Shown here: positions 24,744 through 33,074 of the stretch, piece after piece
How positions within the stretch are numbered: position 1 is the stretch's first letter
Layout: each line of letters opens with the position of its first letter
Origin: Intestinimonas sp052065695
GTDB taxonomy: Bacteria; Bacillota; Clostridia; Oscillospirales; Oscillospiraceae
DNA length: 43,908 nt
Direction of reading: 5' to 3'
Assembly (NCBI RefSeq): GCF_052065695.1
Contig: NZ_JBQHTM010000030.1
Location: 1 to 43,908 of the forward strand
The notes under the pieces: model-generated
Database searches by the model: none
What the model saw: the letters and a program-made list of their open reading frames with translations, nothing else
Told to the model about the DNA's origin: nothing
Made by a program: the position numbers and the translations under genes

Positions 24744-26186
24744 GTGGAACTGCTGTTTGAAAAGAGCCGGAAGGGCCGCCGCTGCGACCTGCTGCCCCCT
24801 CTGGATGTGCCCCCCGCCCACCTGATGGCGGGCATGGAGCGGGAGACACCTCTGGACCTGCCGGAGCTCTCCGAGGTGGATCTGACCCGGCACTACTCCG
24901 CTCTGGAGCGGCGGGCCCACGGGGTGAACAACGGCTTCTACCCCCTGGGCTCCTGCACCATGAAGTACAATCCCCGCATCAATGAAGAGCTCTCCGCCCT
25001 GCCCGGCTTTACCGGGGTCCACCCCACCCAGAGCGCCGACACCGCCCAGGGCTGCCTGGAGGTCTTCTATCTGGCCGAGGAGCTCTTATGCGAGATCACC
25101 GGCATGGACGCCATGACCTTCCAGCCCGCCGCCGGCGCCCACGGGGAATTTACCGCATTGCTGATGGTGAAGAAATACCACCTGGACCGGGGGGATACCG
25201 CCCGGACCAAGATCCTGGTCCCCGACTCCGCCCACGGCACCAACCCGGCCTCTGCCGCCATGTGTGGCTTTACCGTGGTCAACGTGCCCTCCAACCCGGA
25301 AGGCGGTGTGGATCTGGAGGCCCTGAAGGCCGCCGCCGGCCCCGATACTGCCGCCTTCATGCTTACAAACCCCAACACCCTGGGCCTCTTCGACCCCAAC
25401 ATCCTGGAGATCACCCAGATCGTCCACGACGCCGGCGGCCTGTGCTACTACGACGGCGCCAACCTCAACGCCGTCATGGGCGTGGTCCGCCCTGGCGACA
25501 TGGGCTTCGACCTGGTCCACCTGAATCTCCACAAGACCTTCTCCACCCCCCACGGTGGCGGCGGTCCCGGCTCCGGCCCCGTGGGCTGCAAGAAATTCCT
25601 TCAGGACTTCCTGCCAGTGTTCCACGTGGAGGAGGGGGCCGACGGCCTGGAGTTCAAGGACCCGGCCAAGAGCATCGGCAGCGTCAAAGGCTTTTACGGC
25701 AACTTCACCGTGGTGGTGAAGGCCCTGGCCTATATCCTCACCCTGGGTGCCCAGGGCATCCCCGAGGCCGCCAAGGGAGCTGTGCTCAACGCCAACTATC
25801 TGCGGGAGCAGCTGCGGGGAACCTACGACATCGCCTACGGCGACGGTCCCTGCATGCACGAGTTCGTGCTCACCCTCCACGATCTGAAGAAACAGACCGG
25901 TGTTTCCGCCATGGATGTGGCCAAGGCCCTTATCGACCACGGCATCCACCCGCCCACCATGTATTTCCCCCTCATTGTGGAGGAAGCCCTTATGTTTGAG
26001 CCAACCGAGACCGAGTCCCGGGAGACTCTGGATGAAGCGGCAGCGGTGCTCAGGGATATCCAGGCCGACGCCGACCCGGAGGCCCTCCACACCGCCCCCC
26101 ACACCACCCCCATCGGACGGCCCGACGAGGTCAAGGCTGCTCGCCACCCGGTGCTGCGGTATGCGCCGCCGGAGGGCGAGGCATGA
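24744..26186 (+). CDS. gcvPB: Glycine dehydrogenase (decarboxylating) subunit 2
   Basis: A 480-residue C-terminal half of the P protein and its PLP-carrying subunit. The PLP Lys is near residue 264 in HLNLHKTFSTPHGGGGPGSG. Other family segments are FYPLGSCTMKYNP, FQPAAGAHGEFTALLM and DSAHGTNPASAAM. The start is GTG at 24744, directly after the gcvPA stop, with GGAGGTGG inside gcvPA as ribosome binding site. It overlaps lpd by 4 bases (ATGA). Confidence 0.97.
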   Translation: MELLFEKSRKGRRCDLLPPLDVPPAHLMAGMERETPLDLPELSEVDLTRHYSALERRAHGVNNGFYPLGSCTMKYNPRINEELSALPGFTGVHPTQSADTAQGCLEVFYLAEELLCEITGMDAMTFQPAAGAHGEFTALLMVKKYHLDRGDTARTKILVPDSAHGTNPASAAMCGFTVVNVPSNPEGGVDLEALKAAAGPDTAAFMLTNPNTLGLFDPNILEITQIVHDAGGLCYYDGANLNAVMGVVRPGDMGFDLVHLNLHKTFSTPHGGGGPGSGPVGCKKFLQDFLPVFHVEEGADGLEFKDPAKSIGSVKGFYGNFTVVVKALAYILTLGAQGIPEAAKGAVLNANYLREQLRGTYDIAYGDGPCMHEFVLTLHDLKKQTGVSAMDVAKALIDHGIHPPTMYFPLIVEEALMFEPTETESRETLDEAAAVLRDIQADADPEALHTAPHTTPIGRPDEVKAARHPVLRYAPPEGEA

Positions 26187-27565
26187 GCTGGGACCTCATT
26201 GTCATCGGGGGTGGCCCCGGCGGCTACACTGCCGCCATCCGGGCTGCCCAGCTGGGGCTACGCACTGTCCTGGTGGAGCGGGATGCCGTGGGCGGCACCT
26301 GCCTCAACCGGGGGTGCATCCCGACGAAAGCCCTCATCCACGCCGCCGAGCGGTATGAGGAGATGAAGGCGTGCGAGACCTTCGGCCTGCGGGCGGAGGG
26401 TGTCTCCTTCGACTACCCCGCCATGTGCAAGCGCCGGGATCAGGTGGTGGGCCAGCTCCGGGACGGCGTGGAGCGGCTGCTGAAGGGCAACAAGGTGGAC
26501 CGCATCACCGGCACCGCCTGCATCCTGGGACCCGGCCGGGTCCGGGTGGGGGAGGAGGTGCTGGAGGGGACCAACATCCTCATCGCCACCGGTTCCCGGC
26601 CCGCCCTGCCGCCGGTGCCCGGGCTAGACCTGCCCGGGGTCCTCACTAGCGACGATCTCCTCACCGGCGATACCTTCTACCGGCGCCTGGCCATCATCGG
26701 CGGAGGTGTCATCGGCATGGAGTTCGCCGGGCTGTACCAAGCATTGGGAGCGGAGGTCACCGTGCTGGAGGCCATGGACCGCATCCTGCCCACCCTGGAC
26801 CGGGAGCTCTCCCAGAGCCTGAGCATGCTCATGAAAAAGAAGGGCGTGAAGCTGTGCGCCGGGGCCCGGGTGGAGCAGGTGGAGCAAGGCCCGGACGGCC
26901 TCATCTGCACCTACACCGTGAAGGACAAAACGGAGACCGTCACCGCCGACGCCGTGCTGGTGGCCACCGGCCGCCGGGCAAACACCGACGGGCTGTGTAT
27001 CCCGGAGGTGGACCTGGGCCTGGACCGGGGGGCCATCCCCGTGGACGACCGCTTCCAGACCTGTGTTCCCGGCATCTACGCCATCGGCGACGCGGTGAAG
27101 GGGAGCATCCAGCTGGCCCACGCCGCCGCCGCCCAGAGCATCAACGCCGTGAGCATGCTGGCGGGGCGGGAGCCGCCCATGGACCTCTCCGTGGTGCCCT
27201 CCTGCGTCTACGTCCGGCCGGAGATGGCCTCCGTGGGCCGCACCGAGGCCCAGTGCAAGGAGGCGGGTATCCCCGTCAAAACGGCCAAATATCTTACCGG
27301 CAGCAACAGCCGCAGCGTCATCACCGATGCCGGCCGGGGCTTTATCAAGGTGGTTTATGACGGGGAAACCGGCGTGATCCTGGGGGCCCAGCTCCTGTGT
27401 GAGCGGGCCACCGACCTTGTGGGGGAGTTCACCTCCGCCATCTCCAGAGGGGAGACCCTGGAGGACATGGCCCGGGTGATCCATGCCCACCCCACCTTTG
27501 CCGAGGCTGTGGGCGAGGCGGCGGAGGCCGGACTGGGCCTGAGCATCCACCAGCTCAACCGGTAA
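26183..27565 (+). CDS. lpdA: Dihydrolipoyl dehydrogenase (L protein)
   Basis: A 460-residue flavoprotein that reoxidises the dihydrolipoyl group of GcvH with NAD+. FAD site GGGPGGYTAAIRAAQLG at the N-terminus, redox pair in GGTCLNRGCIPTK, NAD site IIGGGVIGMEFAGLYQALG, FAD contact GIYAIGDAV, and the C-terminal HAHPTFAEAVGEA with the catalytic His. It completes the P-H-T-L set, and the operon then ends in a terminator. No lipoate attachment gene is seen in the window. Confidence 0.96.
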   Translation: MSWDLIVIGGGPGGYTAAIRAAQLGLRTVLVERDAVGGTCLNRGCIPTKALIHAAERYEEMKACETFGLRAEGVSFDYPAMCKRRDQVVGQLRDGVERLLKGNKVDRITGTACILGPGRVRVGEEVLEGTNILIATGSRPALPPVPGLDLPGVLTSDDLLTGDTFYRRLAIIGGGVIGMEFAGLYQALGAEVTVLEAMDRILPTLDRELSQSLSMLMKKKGVKLCAGARVEQVEQGPDGLICTYTVKDKTETVTADAVLVATGRRANTDGLCIPEVDLGLDRGAIPVDDRFQTCVPGIYAIGDAVKGSIQLAHAAAAQSINAVSMLAGREPPMDLSVVPSCVYVRPEMASVGRTEAQCKEAGIPVKTAKYLTGSNSRSVITDAGRGFIKVVYDGETGVILGAQLLCERATDLVGEFTSAISRGETLEDMARVIHAHPTFAEAVGEAAEAGLGLSIHQLNR

Positions 27566-27573
27566 GAAGAACC

Positions 27574-27613
27574 ATAAAAAGGACCATTCGGTGTGCCGAA
27601 TGGTCCTTTTTAT
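27574..27613 (+). terminator. Terminator of the gcv operon
   Basis: An 18-base perfect stem (27574-27591 with 27596-27613) and a 4-base loop, with a T run inside the right arm. Confidence 0.88.
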
Positions 27614-27711
27614 GTCAGTTTGGGGTGAAAGACTGGTCTGCCGTGGGGGCAGGGATACGTAAGTCGGGAGGAAGCGGGCAGCGGGGCAGAGGGAAAAGCA
27701 GAAACAGGGTC

Positions 27712-27739
27712 TTGTAAAAACGGCAGGCCGTGGTACACT
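27712..27739 (+). promoter_or_regulatory. SigA-type promoter for the GluQ-type synthetase
   Basis: TTGTAA, a 16-base spacer and an extended -10, TGGTACACT, ending 39 bases before the gene. Confidence 0.6.
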
Positions 27740-27778
27740 CAATGGGATCGAGAGAACAAGCAGAGGAGCGTGGAGCAT

Positions 27779-28699
27779 ATGGCGGAAAAGGGAAGGTTTG
27801 CCCCCAGCCCCAGCGGGCGGATGCACCTGGGAAATCTGTTTTCCTTCTATGTGGCCTGGTTGGACGCCCGGTCGGTAGGGGGGAAGGTGGTCCTGCGGAT
27901 GGAGGACCTGGACCCGGACCGCACAGGAGAACGGTGGATTGGTCATATTGTAGAGGACCTGCGGTGGCTGGGTCTGGATTGGAACGAGGGCTACGGTGTA
28001 GGGGGACCCGACGGGCCCTATTGCCAGCGGGAGCGCACCGCCCTTTATGACGCAGCCTTTGAGCAGCTGCGGGCACAGGAAGCGGTCTACCCCTGTTGGT
28101 GCAGCCGGGCCCAGCGGCTGGCCGCCTCGGCGCCCCACCCCGGAGAGGAGCGGGATCTGGGCCACTGCCCCTGCCGGGACCTCTCCCGGGCGGAGCGGGA
28201 GGCAAGGGCCATGGTGAAAGCGCCGGCCTGGAAGGTTGCCCTTCCCCACGAGGCCGTCCGGTTCCGGGACCTCATCCAGGGCGAACAAGCCTTTGACCTG
28301 GCCCGAGACTGCGGCGACTTCGTGATCCGCCGGGCCGATGGAGTGTATGGTTACCAGCTGGCGGTGACGGTAGACGACGCCCTCATGGGAGTGACCCGGG
28401 TGGTGCGGGGGCGGGACCTGCTGGACTCTGCCGCCCGGCAGATCTGGCTCATGGAGCAGTTGGGATACCATGCGCCGGTCTATGCCCACGTGCCACTGCT
28501 GCTGGCTCCGGACGGCCGACGCCTGTCCAAACGGGAGCGGGATCTGGATATGGGCGCTCTGCGGGAACGGTTCTCACCGGGATCTCTGCACCAACTGCTC
28601 TGGAATCTGCTGCCTTTGTCAGACCATAGGGTAGAGGGACAAGATTTTTCCATTGATAAAGTTGGAAAAGAAGATATCTATATAGAAATTTTGGAATAA
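27779..28699 (+). CDS. gluQ: Glutamyl-Q tRNA(Asp) synthetase-like protein
   Basis: A 306-residue paralogue of glutamyl-tRNA synthetase without an anticodon-binding domain, the size of GluQ-RS, which attaches glutamate to queuosine in tRNA(Asp). Visible: RFAPSPSGRMHLGN (HIGH region), VLRMEDLDPDR, a CWC and a CPC pair (about 106-140) like the zinc site of the family, VTRVVRGRDLLDS, and LSKRERD in place of KMSKS. The ATG at 27779 is preferred over GTG at 27770. The last residues, AT-rich at DNA level (from about 28640), are of lower GC content than the rest. Substrate assigned from family only. Confidence 0.82.
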   Translation: MAEKGRFAPSPSGRMHLGNLFSFYVAWLDARSVGGKVVLRMEDLDPDRTGERWIGHIVEDLRWLGLDWNEGYGVGGPDGPYCQRERTALYDAAFEQLRAQEAVYPCWCSRAQRLAASAPHPGEERDLGHCPCRDLSRAEREARAMVKAPAWKVALPHEAVRFRDLIQGEQAFDLARDCGDFVIRRADGVYGYQLAVTVDDALMGVTRVVRGRDLLDSAARQIWLMEQLGYHAPVYAHVPLLLAPDGRRLSKRERDLDMGALRERFSPGSLHQLLWNLLPLSDHRVEGQDFSIDKVGKEDIYIEILE

Positions 28700-28709
28700 A
28701 TTTAAAAAT

Positions 28710-28737
28710 TTTACAAGTTCTTTACAAAAACTATACT
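28710..28737 (+). promoter_or_regulatory. Candidate promoter upstream of first nhaC
   Basis: TTTACA, a 16-base spacer and TATACT, just after the synthetase stop codon. An alternative start region lies at 28758-28809 (see next entry). Confidence 0.4.
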
Positions 28738-28756
28738 CAAATTTGACACGGCAACA

Positions 28757-28809
28757 CTTGTAATTTCGCACAAAAGCTGGTAGGGTTAGAGACGGGAATT
28801 GGTTTGGTT
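28757..28809 (+). promoter_or_regulatory. Conserved nhaC leader element, copy 1
   Basis: Begins CTTGTAATTT and ends GGGAATTGGTTTGGTT (28794-28809). The same ends, at almost the same spacing (36-37 bases), occur before the second nhaC gene, where they bracket a good promoter. Here the -10 (TAGGGT, 28781-28786) is poor, so this copy may be a regulatory element rather than the main promoter. Confidence 0.45.
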
Positions 28810-28926
28810 TTGCACAAATACCTTCGTATGGCACCTGTACTCGCGATCGGTTTGGGAAACAGCGTGAATCCTGTCCACGGCGCAGAATGTCTCCAATCAC
28901 CGCATCATTTGAAAGGGAGGTTCACC

Positions 28927-30582
28927 ATGCAAGGCACAAAGAGGAGGCTCATCCCCTTTATTCTGGTTTTAGCGGCAATCACCGGACTTTTGATGACCAC
29001 GGCCTTCGCTGAAGGCGAAGCGGAATACGTCAGTAATTTCTTTGCGCAGCCCCTGTCCCTTCTGCCCCCCGTGCTGGCCATTGCGTTGGCCCTGATTACC
29101 AAGGAAGTTTATACGTCTCTGTTCCTGGGCTGCCTGGTAGGCGGTTTCCTGTATGCCAACTTCAACCCTGTGTTGGCTGTCACCAGCGTGTATGATATGA
29201 TCGCCTCCAAAGTGGGTGACAACATGGGCATCGTGGTCTTCCTGGTGTCCCTGGGCTTTATCGTGGTGCTGATGAACCGCTCCGGCGGCTCCAAGGCCTA
29301 CGGCGACTGGGCCAAGAAGGTCATCAAGACCCGTCGGGGCGCTCTGCTGGCCACCATGATCTTGGCTTTGGTGCTGGGCGTTGACGACTACTTCAACAAC
29401 CTGACCACCGGTAACGTGATGCGTCCGGTGACCGACGGTCACAAGATCTCCCGCGCTAAGCTGGCCTACATGATCGACTCCACCGCGGCTCCCGTTTGTA
29501 TCATGATGCCCATCTCTTCCTGGGCGGCGGCGGTGTCCGGCGTGGCTGAGTCTATGGAGGGTGTTTCCGGTCTGCAGCTGTTCATCAGCGCCATCCCCTG
29601 GAACTACTACGCCATCCTGACCATCTTCACCCTGATCATTCTGGCCGTCTTCGACATCGATTTTGGCCCCATGAAGGTCCACGAGGACAACGCCAAGCGG
29701 GGCGATATCTACACTACCCCCGAGCGACCCTATGCCGATGCTGATGATGAGAGCAAGAACTCCACCAACGGCAAGGTTATCGATCTGATCATCCCTGTCA
29801 TTGTGCTCATCGTCTCCTGCGTCAGCGGTCTGCTGTTTACCGGCGGCTTCTTCACCCCCGACAGCGGTACCTACATGAACGTCATGGACGCCTTTGCCAA
29901 CTGCTCTGCCGCCAGCGGTCTGATGTACGGTTCCTTCATCGTGGTCATCTTCTGCTTCATCTATTTCCTGGTGCTTCGCCGGAGCATGAGCTTCGTTCAG
30001 GTCACCGACTGTATCGCCGAGGGCTTCAAGATCATGGTGCCCGCCATCCTGATCCTGACCTTCGCCTGGGCCATCAGCGGCGTGACCAACGATCTGCTGG
30101 GCGCCAAGTTCTTCGTCGAGGCGGCCATGAAGAGCTCTGCCGAGTCCCTGGCCAACTTCCTGCCCGGCGTCATCTTCCTGGTGGCCTGCGGCCTGGCCTT
30201 CGCCACCGGCACCTCCTGGGGCACCTTCGGCATCCTGATCCCCATCGTGGTGGCCACCTTCGGCGTGGATGCCGGCACCATCCTCACCGTGGGTCTGGGC
30301 GCCTGCCTGGGCGGCGCGGTCATGGGCGACCACTGCTCCCCCATCTCCGATACCACCATCCTGGCCTCCACCGGCGCTCAGTGCTACCACCTCAACCACG
30401 TAAAGACCCAGATCCCCTACGCCGTGACCGTGGCCGCGGTGGCCTTCGTCAACCACATCCTGGCCGGCCTCATCCAGAACGTAGTCATCAATCTCATCAT
30501 CGCGCTGGTTTCCATGTTTGCGGTGTTGATGATTATTCGCGCTGTGACTTCCAAGAATACGGCTCCTATGGCTAGTAAGTAA
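28927..30582 (+). CDS. NhaC-type Na+/H+ antiporter, copy 1
   Basis: A 551-residue polytopic membrane protein of the Na_H_antiporter (NhaC) family with about 11-12 hydrophobic segments. N-terminal segment ITGLLMTTAFAEGEAEY looks like a cleavable signal peptide or first helix. Family motifs: VVFLVSLGFIVVLMNRSGG, GVDDYFNNLTTGNVMRP, IDSTAAPVCIMMPISSW, GTSWGTFGILIPI and GDHCSPISDTTILASTGAQC. Likely exchanges Na+ for protons or an organic ion; NhaC relatives also carry malate/lactate or amino acids, so the substrate is open. The ATG at 28927 follows AAAGGGAGG by 6 bases. It is nearly identical to the next gene. Confidence 0.88.
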   Translation: MQGTKRRLIPFILVLAAITGLLMTTAFAEGEAEYVSNFFAQPLSLLPPVLAIALALITKEVYTSLFLGCLVGGFLYANFNPVLAVTSVYDMIASKVGDNMGIVVFLVSLGFIVVLMNRSGGSKAYGDWAKKVIKTRRGALLATMILALVLGVDDYFNNLTTGNVMRPVTDGHKISRAKLAYMIDSTAAPVCIMMPISSWAAAVSGVAESMEGVSGLQLFISAIPWNYYAILTIFTLIILAVFDIDFGPMKVHEDNAKRGDIYTTPERPYADADDESKNSTNGKVIDLIIPVIVLIVSCVSGLLFTGGFFTPDSGTYMNVMDAFANCSAASGLMYGSFIVVIFCFIYFLVLRRSMSFVQVTDCIAEGFKIMVPAILILTFAWAISGVTNDLLGAKFFVEAAMKSSAESLANFLPGVIFLVACGLAFATGTSWGTFGILIPIVVATFGVDAGTILTVGLGACLGGAVMGDHCSPISDTTILASTGAQCYHLNHVKTQIPYAVTVAAVAFVNHILAGLIQNVVINLIIALVSMFAVLMIIRAVTSKNTAPMASK

Positions 30583-30603
30583 GAACTTATTCCATTTGTA
30601 TAC

Positions 30604-30636
30604 AAGAGAGACGGGTAGAAACCCGTCTCTCTTTTT
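30604..30636 (+). terminator. Terminator of first nhaC gene
   Basis: A 13-base perfect stem (30604-30616 with 30621-30633), a 4-base loop and a T run. Confidence 0.88.
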
Positions 30637-30765
30637 ATGTTTTGCACAAGAGGACTTCGCAATTTAAACCGAAAAAGAAATGCAAAATCTTGCAATAAAA
30701 CAGACAAGTATAGTCATATAATACAAAATGAACATGTTATAAAAAGAAGCTATTATGAAAATTGC

Positions 30766-30816
30766 TTGTCATTTGCAAAAATTTGTGTTATCCTATCTGT
30801 GGGAATTGGTTTGGTT
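30766..30816 (+). promoter_or_regulatory. Promoter and conserved leader element of second nhaC
   Basis: TTGTCA (30766-30771), a 17-base spacer and an extended -10, TGTTATCCT (-10 at 30789-30794). The transcript would begin at about 30801, exactly where the 16-base block GGGAATTGGTTTGGTT shared with the first nhaC leader starts. A leader of about 90 bases follows. The rest of the 309-base gap (30637-30765) is AT-rich and holds nothing else I recognise. Confidence 0.55.
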
Positions 30817-30891
30817 ACCTCAGCACAGCAACACTCACGCATTTAAATCCACACCTTGAAAACTGCATATGTTGATAAAGGGAGGAACAAC

Positions 30892-32553
30892 ATGAGTAGA
30901 ACCAAGAGGAATTTGATTCCCCTTCTTTTGGTCGTGGCAGCTCTGGCAGGGCTCCTGATGACCACCGCTTTCGCCGAGGGCGATACCGAGTACGTCAGCA
31001 ATTTCTTCGCGCAGCCCCTGTCGCTTCTGCCCCCCGTGCTGGCCATTGTGCTGGCCCTGATTACCAAAGAAGTTTATACGTCTCTGTTCCTGGGCTGCCT
31101 GGTGGGTGGCTTCCTGTACGCCAACTTTAACCCTGTGTTGGCTGTCACCAGTGTGTATGACACCATCGCCTCCAAAGTGGGCGACAACATGGGCATCGTG
31201 GTCTTCCTGGTGTCCCTGGGCTTTATCGTGGTGCTGATGAACCGCTCCGGCGGATCCAAGGCCTACGGCAACTGGGCCAAGAAGGTCATCAAGACCCGTC
31301 GGGGCGCTCTGCTGGCCACCATGATCCTGGCTTTGGTGCTGGGTGTTGACGACTACTTCAACAACCTGACCACCGGTAACGTGATGCGTCCGGTGACCGA
31401 CGGCCACCAGATCTCCCGTGCCAAGCTGGCCTACATGATCGACTCCACCGCGGCTCCCGTTTGTATCATGATGCCCATCTCTTCCTGGGCGGCGGCGGTG
31501 TCCGGCGTGGCTGAGTCTATGGAAGGTGTTTCTGGCCTGCAGCTGTTCATCAGCGCCATCCCCTGGAACTACTACGCCATCCTGACCATCTTCACCCTGA
31601 TCACTCTGGCCGTCTTTGACGAGGACTTTGGTCCTATGAAGGTCCACGAGGACAACGCCAAGCGGGGCGACATCTACACTACCCCCGAGCGGCCCTTTGA
31701 GGGTGCTGATGATGAGAGCAAGAACTCCACCAACGGCAAGGTCATCGATCTGATCATCCCTGTCATCGTGCTCATCGTCTCCTGCGTCAGCGGCCTGCTG
31801 TTCACCGGCGGCTTCTTCACCCCCGACAGCGGTACCTACATGAATGTGCTGGACGCCTTCGCCAACTGCACCGCAGCTGACGGCCTGATGTACGGCTCCT
31901 TCATTGTGGTCATCTTCTGCTTCATCTATTTCCTGCTGCTCCGCCGGAGCATGAGCTTTGTTCAGGTTACCGACTGTATCGCCGAGGGCTTCAAGGTCAT
32001 GGTGCCCGCCATCCTGATCCTGACCTTCGCCTGGACCATCAGCGGCGTGACCAACGACCTGCTGGGCGCCAAGTACTTTGTGGAGCACTTCATGCAGGCT
32101 TATGCCGAGTCCCTGGCCAACTTCCTGCCGGCCGTCATCTTCCTGGTGTCCGTGTTCCTGGCCTTCGCCACCGGCACCTCCTGGGGCACCTTCGGCATCC
32201 TGATCCCCATCGTGGTGGCCACCTTCGGCGTGGACGCCGGCACCATCCTCACCATCGGTCTGGGCGCCTGCTTGGCCGGCGCCGTGTGCGGCGATCACTG
32301 CTCCCCCATCTCCGATACCACCATCCTGGCCTCCACCGGCGCTCAGTGTTACCACCTCAACCACGTGAAGACCCAGCTGCCCTACGCGCTGACTGTGGCC
32401 GCTGTCTCTTTCGTGAACTACATCCTGGCCGGCCTGATCCAGAACGTGGTCATCAACCTCATTCTCGCGTTTGCCACCATGTTTGCAGTACTGATGATCC
32501 TGCGTGCCACTATTGGCAAGGACAAGGTGGCTGCCCGGACCGCAGCCAAATAA
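30892..32553 (+). CDS. NhaC-type Na+/H+ antiporter, copy 2
   Basis: A 553-residue paralogue of the preceding gene, with long stretches of identical protein and DNA (for example from the first NFFAQPLSLLPPVLAI region onward) and differences concentrated near both ends and around the 410-440 region (LLGAKYFVEHFMQAYAESL against LLGAKFFVEAAMKSSAESL). All NhaC motifs are kept, so both copies look functional. The ATG at 30892 follows AAAGGGAGG by 7 bases. It has its own promoter and terminator, so the copies can be expressed independently. Confidence 0.88.
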   Translation: MSRTKRNLIPLLLVVAALAGLLMTTAFAEGDTEYVSNFFAQPLSLLPPVLAIVLALITKEVYTSLFLGCLVGGFLYANFNPVLAVTSVYDTIASKVGDNMGIVVFLVSLGFIVVLMNRSGGSKAYGNWAKKVIKTRRGALLATMILALVLGVDDYFNNLTTGNVMRPVTDGHQISRAKLAYMIDSTAAPVCIMMPISSWAAAVSGVAESMEGVSGLQLFISAIPWNYYAILTIFTLITLAVFDEDFGPMKVHEDNAKRGDIYTTPERPFEGADDESKNSTNGKVIDLIIPVIVLIVSCVSGLLFTGGFFTPDSGTYMNVLDAFANCTAADGLMYGSFIVVIFCFIYFLLLRRSMSFVQVTDCIAEGFKVMVPAILILTFAWTISGVTNDLLGAKYFVEHFMQAYAESLANFLPAVIFLVSVFLAFATGTSWGTFGILIPIVVATFGVDAGTILTIGLGACLAGAVCGDHCSPISDTTILASTGAQCYHLNHVKTQLPYALTVAAVSFVNYILAGLIQNVVINLILAFATMFAVLMILRATIGKDKVAARTAAK

Positions 32554-32584
32554 CGGTATTTCCCCTTCTATCTCTCTCTGACTT

Positions 32585-32626
32585 AAGGCCGGAGCGCGTC
32601 GCAGAGCGGCGCGCGCCGGCCTTTTT
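32585..32626 (+). terminator. Terminator of second nhaC gene
   Basis: Stem beginning AAGGCCGG (32585-32592) pairing with CCGGCCTT (32616-32623), extended by further GC pairs inside, then a T run. Confidence 0.8.
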
Positions 32627-32699
32627 ATACCGAAACCGCGGTGTTGTGGAGTTTTAAATGCGGGAAAGGGAGAAAATTCCACGTTTTAAGCATGATGAC

Positions 32700-32728
32700 T
32701 TGACTTTTTGCCTATGCCTGCCTATAAT
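32700..32728 (+). promoter_or_regulatory. Strong SigA-type promoter of the T-box/valS operon
   Basis: TTGACT, a 17-base spacer and a perfect TATAAT. The transcript would start near 32735, at the 5' end of the T-box leader. Confidence 0.75.
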
Positions 32729-32734
32729 ATTGTC

Positions 32735-33010
32735 TACTGAGCAAGGCTGCGCCTGGGCCGGTTCCGGCCGCGAGGGTAGCTTTGCGCTCAGATTAAAAGG
32801 CGATGAGGGGAAAGAGTACGTTTCGTTTCCAGGATGCAGAGAGGGGCCGGTCGGTGCAAGGCTCTCCGGAGCGGGCGGAAGGTGGTCCTGGAGCTCTGCG
32901 GCCCAATGAATACACGGGTATTCTGGTAAGCCGCGGCGTACATCCACGTTACGGATAAAAGAGTGCGGACGCCCAGGCGCCCGAATTCAGGTGGTACCGC
33001 GGAGCGATCC
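32735..33010 (+). promoter_or_regulatory. T-box leader (tRNA-sensing riboswitch)
   Basis: The core T-box sequence AGGTGGTACCGCG (32989-33001) is followed by a terminator. Stem I parts are visible: an AGTA-type loop (GAGTACG near 32816), the GCAGAGAG bulge near 32838 and the distal loop GGTCGGTGCAAGG near 32851-32863. Uncharged tRNA would bind and switch transcription on. The first downstream synthetase is valS, so tRNA(Val) is expected. A GTC codon at 32885-32887 is in the 3' arm, but I could not fold stem I well enough to be sure it is the specifier. Confidence 0.9.
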
Positions 33011-33042
33011 GCCCTGAAGCCCAAAGGCTTCAGGGCGTTTTT
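33011..33042 (+). terminator. T-box regulated terminator
   Basis: An 11-base perfect stem (33011-33021 with 33026-33036), a 4-base loop and a run of T at 33038-33042. The T-box bulge competes for the left arm in the antiterminator form. Confidence 0.88.
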
Positions 33043-33074
33043 CGTATCTGGGACAGAAAGGCGGTAGAAAGGGA

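Noticed and set aside
30690..30722. TTGCAA and TATAAT as promoter of the second antiporter gene
   Set aside because: The spacer is 21 bases, too long; the TTGTCA-17-TATCCT pair further down is better and coincides with the conserved leader block.
30835..32682. 615-codon minus-strand open frame opposite the second antiporter gene, with a similar frame opposite the first
   Set aside because: The likeness between the two antisense frames follows from the duplicated plus-strand genes; the translations are Gly/His/Asp-rich and no promoter or ribosome binding site is seen.
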